From Thermoprotei archaeon (lineage in GTDB: Archaea > Thermoproteota > Nitrososphaeria > Geothermarchaeales > JDFR-13): DNA of 7,739 nt. The stretch spans positions 1-7,739 of the forward strand of contig DQVL01000087.1 in the NCBI GenBank assembly GCA_015661745.1, written 5' to 3'. The position numbers were made by a program, and so were the translations under genes. Within the stretch, counting starts at the first letter, position 1. The number at the start of each line of letters is the position of its first letter. Of this stretch, positions 5,960-7,739 are shown piece after piece. The notes under the pieces are model-generated. The model was not told the DNA's origin and ran no database searches. It saw nothing but the letters and a program-made list of their open reading frames with translations.

Positions 5960-7096
5960 ATGAATGAGAAAAATAAAACCGAAAAGAATATGAAGAAATA
6001 TATTATAGATTTCGACTTTGAAATAGATGGAGTTGTGGAAGTAAGTGATATTGTTGGAGCGATATTTTCATCTACGGATTATCTCCTAGGACCCAATTTC
6101 GATTTAAGAGATATGGCAAAAACTGGGAAAATTGGAAGAATATCCATACACGATATAAATAAATCAGGTAGAAAGATGACGGGGACATTACAAGTAGTTA
6201 CCACAAAAGAGATTGAAGGTGTAGCGTTAATTGCCGCATTAATTGAAACCGTAGAACAAGTTGGTCCATACAGAGCAAAATTTAGATTTAAAAAAATCAT
6301 CGATGTCAGAGAAGAAAAGCTAAAATACATTGAAAAACGTGCAATCCAAATCCTAGAAAATTGGAGATACAGGAAAATACCTAAAGCAGATGAGATATTG
6401 GAAAAACTTAAGGAGAAGGCTTCTAAAAGGGATAATGTAGTTACTATAAAATTGGGTTCTGACACCTTAGCTGCCGGTCCTGATGTAGAAAGAACAGATG
6501 AGGTTATATTAGTTGAGGGAAGAGCAGATGTAAATAAACTTGTTAAATATGGCTTTACTAATGTACTAAGTATAGGCGGTGGAAAAATCCCTGAAAAGAT
6601 CAAAGAATTATTAAGTGGTAAACGAGTAATAGCATTTCTAGATGGGGATCGTGGAGGATATTTAAATCTAAAGAAACTTCTAAACACAATCAAGGTGGAT
6701 TATATAGCTATGGCTCCCAAAGGAAAAGAAGTTGAAGATTTAAAATATGAGGAGATATTAGATGCATTAAAAAATAAAAAACCAGTTAATGCCTTTATTT
6801 TGGAAGGAAGGGATGAGTTAATGCCTTACCGTGAATACATAGATATGGTATATGGAAATATGGAGGCTGTAATCGTTAAAGACAATAAAATATTAAGTAG
6901 AGTTCCAATATCTGAATTAATTGAGGAATTGGAAGAACTAAATGAATCAGCAGATTTTTTGGTTATGGACGGTATTATAACCCAGAGACTAATAGACTTA
7001 TGTACTAAAAAGGGGATAAAAGAAATAATTGGTGTTAGGAAGGGTTCTATAGCTAGACTTCCAAAAGATATCAAGATATTTACATATGGAGAGTAA
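5960..7096 (+). CDS. dnaG: Archaeal DnaG primase-like protein, exosome-associated type
   Basis: Archaeal DnaG has a bacterial-primase-like Toprim domain. In studied archaea it is a stable part of the RNA exosome, binding Csl4 and favouring A-rich RNA; primer synthesis has also been reported in vitro. The 378-residue length fits the archaeal form, which lacks the bacterial zinc finger and DnaB-binding domain. The N-terminal part has YLLGPNFDLRDMAKTGKIGRI near residues 42-62, a family hallmark. The Toprim core runs from about 180 to 260: VILVEGRADVNKL with E186, then VIAFLDGDRGGYLNLKKLL with D228 and D230. The C-terminal part, with VKDNKILSRVPISELIEELEEL and DGIITQRLIDLC, also fits. All catalytic acids are intact. 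Its neighbours, a small Toprim protein before and a Pelota-like factor 2 bases after, fit a role in RNA quality control. Confidence 0.96.
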   Translation: MNEKNKTEKNMKKYIIDFDFEIDGVVEVSDIVGAIFSSTDYLLGPNFDLRDMAKTGKIGRISIHDINKSGRKMTGTLQVVTTKEIEGVALIAALIETVEQVGPYRAKFRFKKIIDVREEKLKYIEKRAIQILENWRYRKIPKADEILEKLKEKASKRDNVVTIKLGSDTLAAGPDVERTDEVILVEGRADVNKLVKYGFTNVLSIGGGKIPEKIKELLSGKRVIAFLDGDRGGYLNLKKLLNTIKVDYIAMAPKGKEVEDLKYEEILDALKNKKPVNAFILEGRDELMPYREYIDMVYGNMEAVIVKDNKILSRVPISELIEELEELNESADFLVMDGIITQRLIDLCTKKGIKEIIGVRKGSIARLPKDIKIFTYGE

Positions 7097-7098
7097 TC

Positions 7099-7739
7099 GT
7101 GAAAAAAGAATATAAAGGAGATTATATAATTTTAGAGCCTGAATCGAGATTTGACATTATAGTTTTATACTGGATTACTAAATCAATTGGCAAAATCGGT
7201 TCAACTATAAAATGGCGAGAGAAGATAGAGAGTGGTCTAAAGACAAAAAAAATCTCAGATGTAGCCACTATCCTTATTCAATATAATGACATAAGAATAG
7301 ACCATAAAATTCGATCGCTTAGAGTAACTGGAAGAGTAATAGACACTAATAAAGAGGAGTTAATAGGTAGAAAAATAGGGTTAGACATATCTATAAATGG
7401 AAGGGCAATATTCCCTAAAGACAAAGTTGTAGAAAAAGTCATTAGTAAGACTTCATCCAAGGAAGTTATATTAGTGATAGTTCTTGATATCGATGGATAT
7501 ATTATTGCTGAAGTTAGTGACAGAATAGAGATCATTGACGAAAAATACATTCCCGCATCTGTAATTCTGGATAATGAGGAAGAATTTAGAGGTGACTTAG
7601 AAAAAATTAATGAGATAATAAGGAGACATCGTGAAAAAAAATCAATAGCTATACTTGGTTACAATGTTGGTTCTAAAAATTTGGCTAAAAAAATAAGGGG
7701 AATAGATTTTAAATTAGAAAAAACTCTAAATGCCAATAT
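7099..7739 (+). CDS. pelA: Pelota/Dom34-like ribosome rescue factor (3' end beyond the window)
   Basis: Pelota is an eRF1-like protein that, with aEF1A and ABCE1, splits stalled ribosomes. The frame starts at GTG 7099 and stays open to the window edge, giving 213 residues of an expected 340 to 360. YIILEPESRFDIIVLYWI (about residues 9-26) matches the family start, usually PES.DDLW.LYNII. GKIGSTIKWREKI follows, then VATILIQYNDIRIDHKIRSLRVTGRVID (about 56-83), the end of the Sm-like N-terminal domain. The central domain begins with VILVIVLDIDGYIIAEV, and SIAILGYNVGSKNLAKKI near the edge matches the family's I.VGPGF.K..FAK. The sequence is fairly divergent, and aRF1 is a less likely alternative because the N-terminal pattern fits Pelota. 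No GGTG site precedes the GTG; the 2-base gap after dnaG suggests coupling. Confidence 0.75.
   Translation, partial: MKKEYKGDYIILEPESRFDIIVLYWITKSIGKIGSTIKWREKIESGLKTKKISDVATILIQYNDIRIDHKIRSLRVTGRVIDTNKEELIGRKIGLDISINGRAIFPKDKVVEKVISKTSSKEVILVIVLDIDGYIIAEVSDRIEIIDEKYIPASVILDNEEEFRGDLEKINEIIRRHREKKSIAILGYNVGSKNLAKKIRGIDFKLEKTLNAN

Noticed and set aside
6079..6693. A 204-codon open frame on the minus strand within dnaG.
   Set aside because: It is the antisense of a highly conserved dnaG region, has low-complexity hydrophobic/serine-rich content and no promoter or ribosome-binding site. The same holds for minus-strand frames inside coaD, pheS, pheT and the Pelota gene.

Overview
The window is a compact stretch of archaeal chromosome, AT-rich (by eye about two thirds A+T), with gaps between genes of a few bases to about 170 bases. 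Archaeal traits are a type II methionine aminopeptidase, an archaeal-type CoaD, short archaeal-type PheT, a DnaG-type primase-like protein followed by a Pelota-like protein, TATA-like elements about 25 to 35 bases before first genes, and GGTG-type Shine-Dalgarno sites before trpS, pheT, dnaG and the small Toprim gene. I infer a thermophilic Thermoproteota (Crenarchaeota-like) archaeon. The species cannot be told from this sequence.

Layout: positions 1-415 (minus) hold the 5' part of map. A 53-base AT-rich gap separates it from the divergent coaD (469-954). trpS (2043-961, minus) converges on coaD with only 6 bases between stop codons. A 99-base gap with promoter-like elements on both strands separates trpS from the divergent pheS-pheT operon (2143-5294, one-base TAATG overlap). 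Then comes a 172- to 178-base gap that is the most interesting part of the window. Downstream, on the same strand, are a small Toprim-domain protein (best start GTG 5473), dnaG (5960-7096) and a Pelota-like ribosome-rescue factor (7099 to the window edge).

The pheT-Toprim gap is not empty. It holds two successive hairpins, 5307-5366 and 5378-5449, each closed by a perfect 9- or 10-bp stem followed with no spacer by the trinucleotide ACA. Each has an internal loop, an inner stem and a GA/UGA-type kink-turn-like apex. This is the architecture of archaeal H/ACA pseudouridylation guide RNAs. The first hairpin is much richer in G+C than the surrounding DNA, as expected for a structured RNA in a thermophile. 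The second overlaps the upstream ATG codons of the Toprim ORF, so the RNA and the Shine-Dalgarno site both argue that the protein starts downstream, at GTG 5473.

The genes serve information processing: N-terminal methionine removal (map), tRNA charging with Trp and Phe (trpS, pheS, pheT), probable rRNA modification (the two guide RNA candidates), nucleic-acid or exosome-linked functions (Toprim protein, DnaG) and ribosome rescue (Pelota). CoaD (coenzyme A synthesis) is the one metabolic gene. No mobile element, CRISPR array or tRNA gene was seen.
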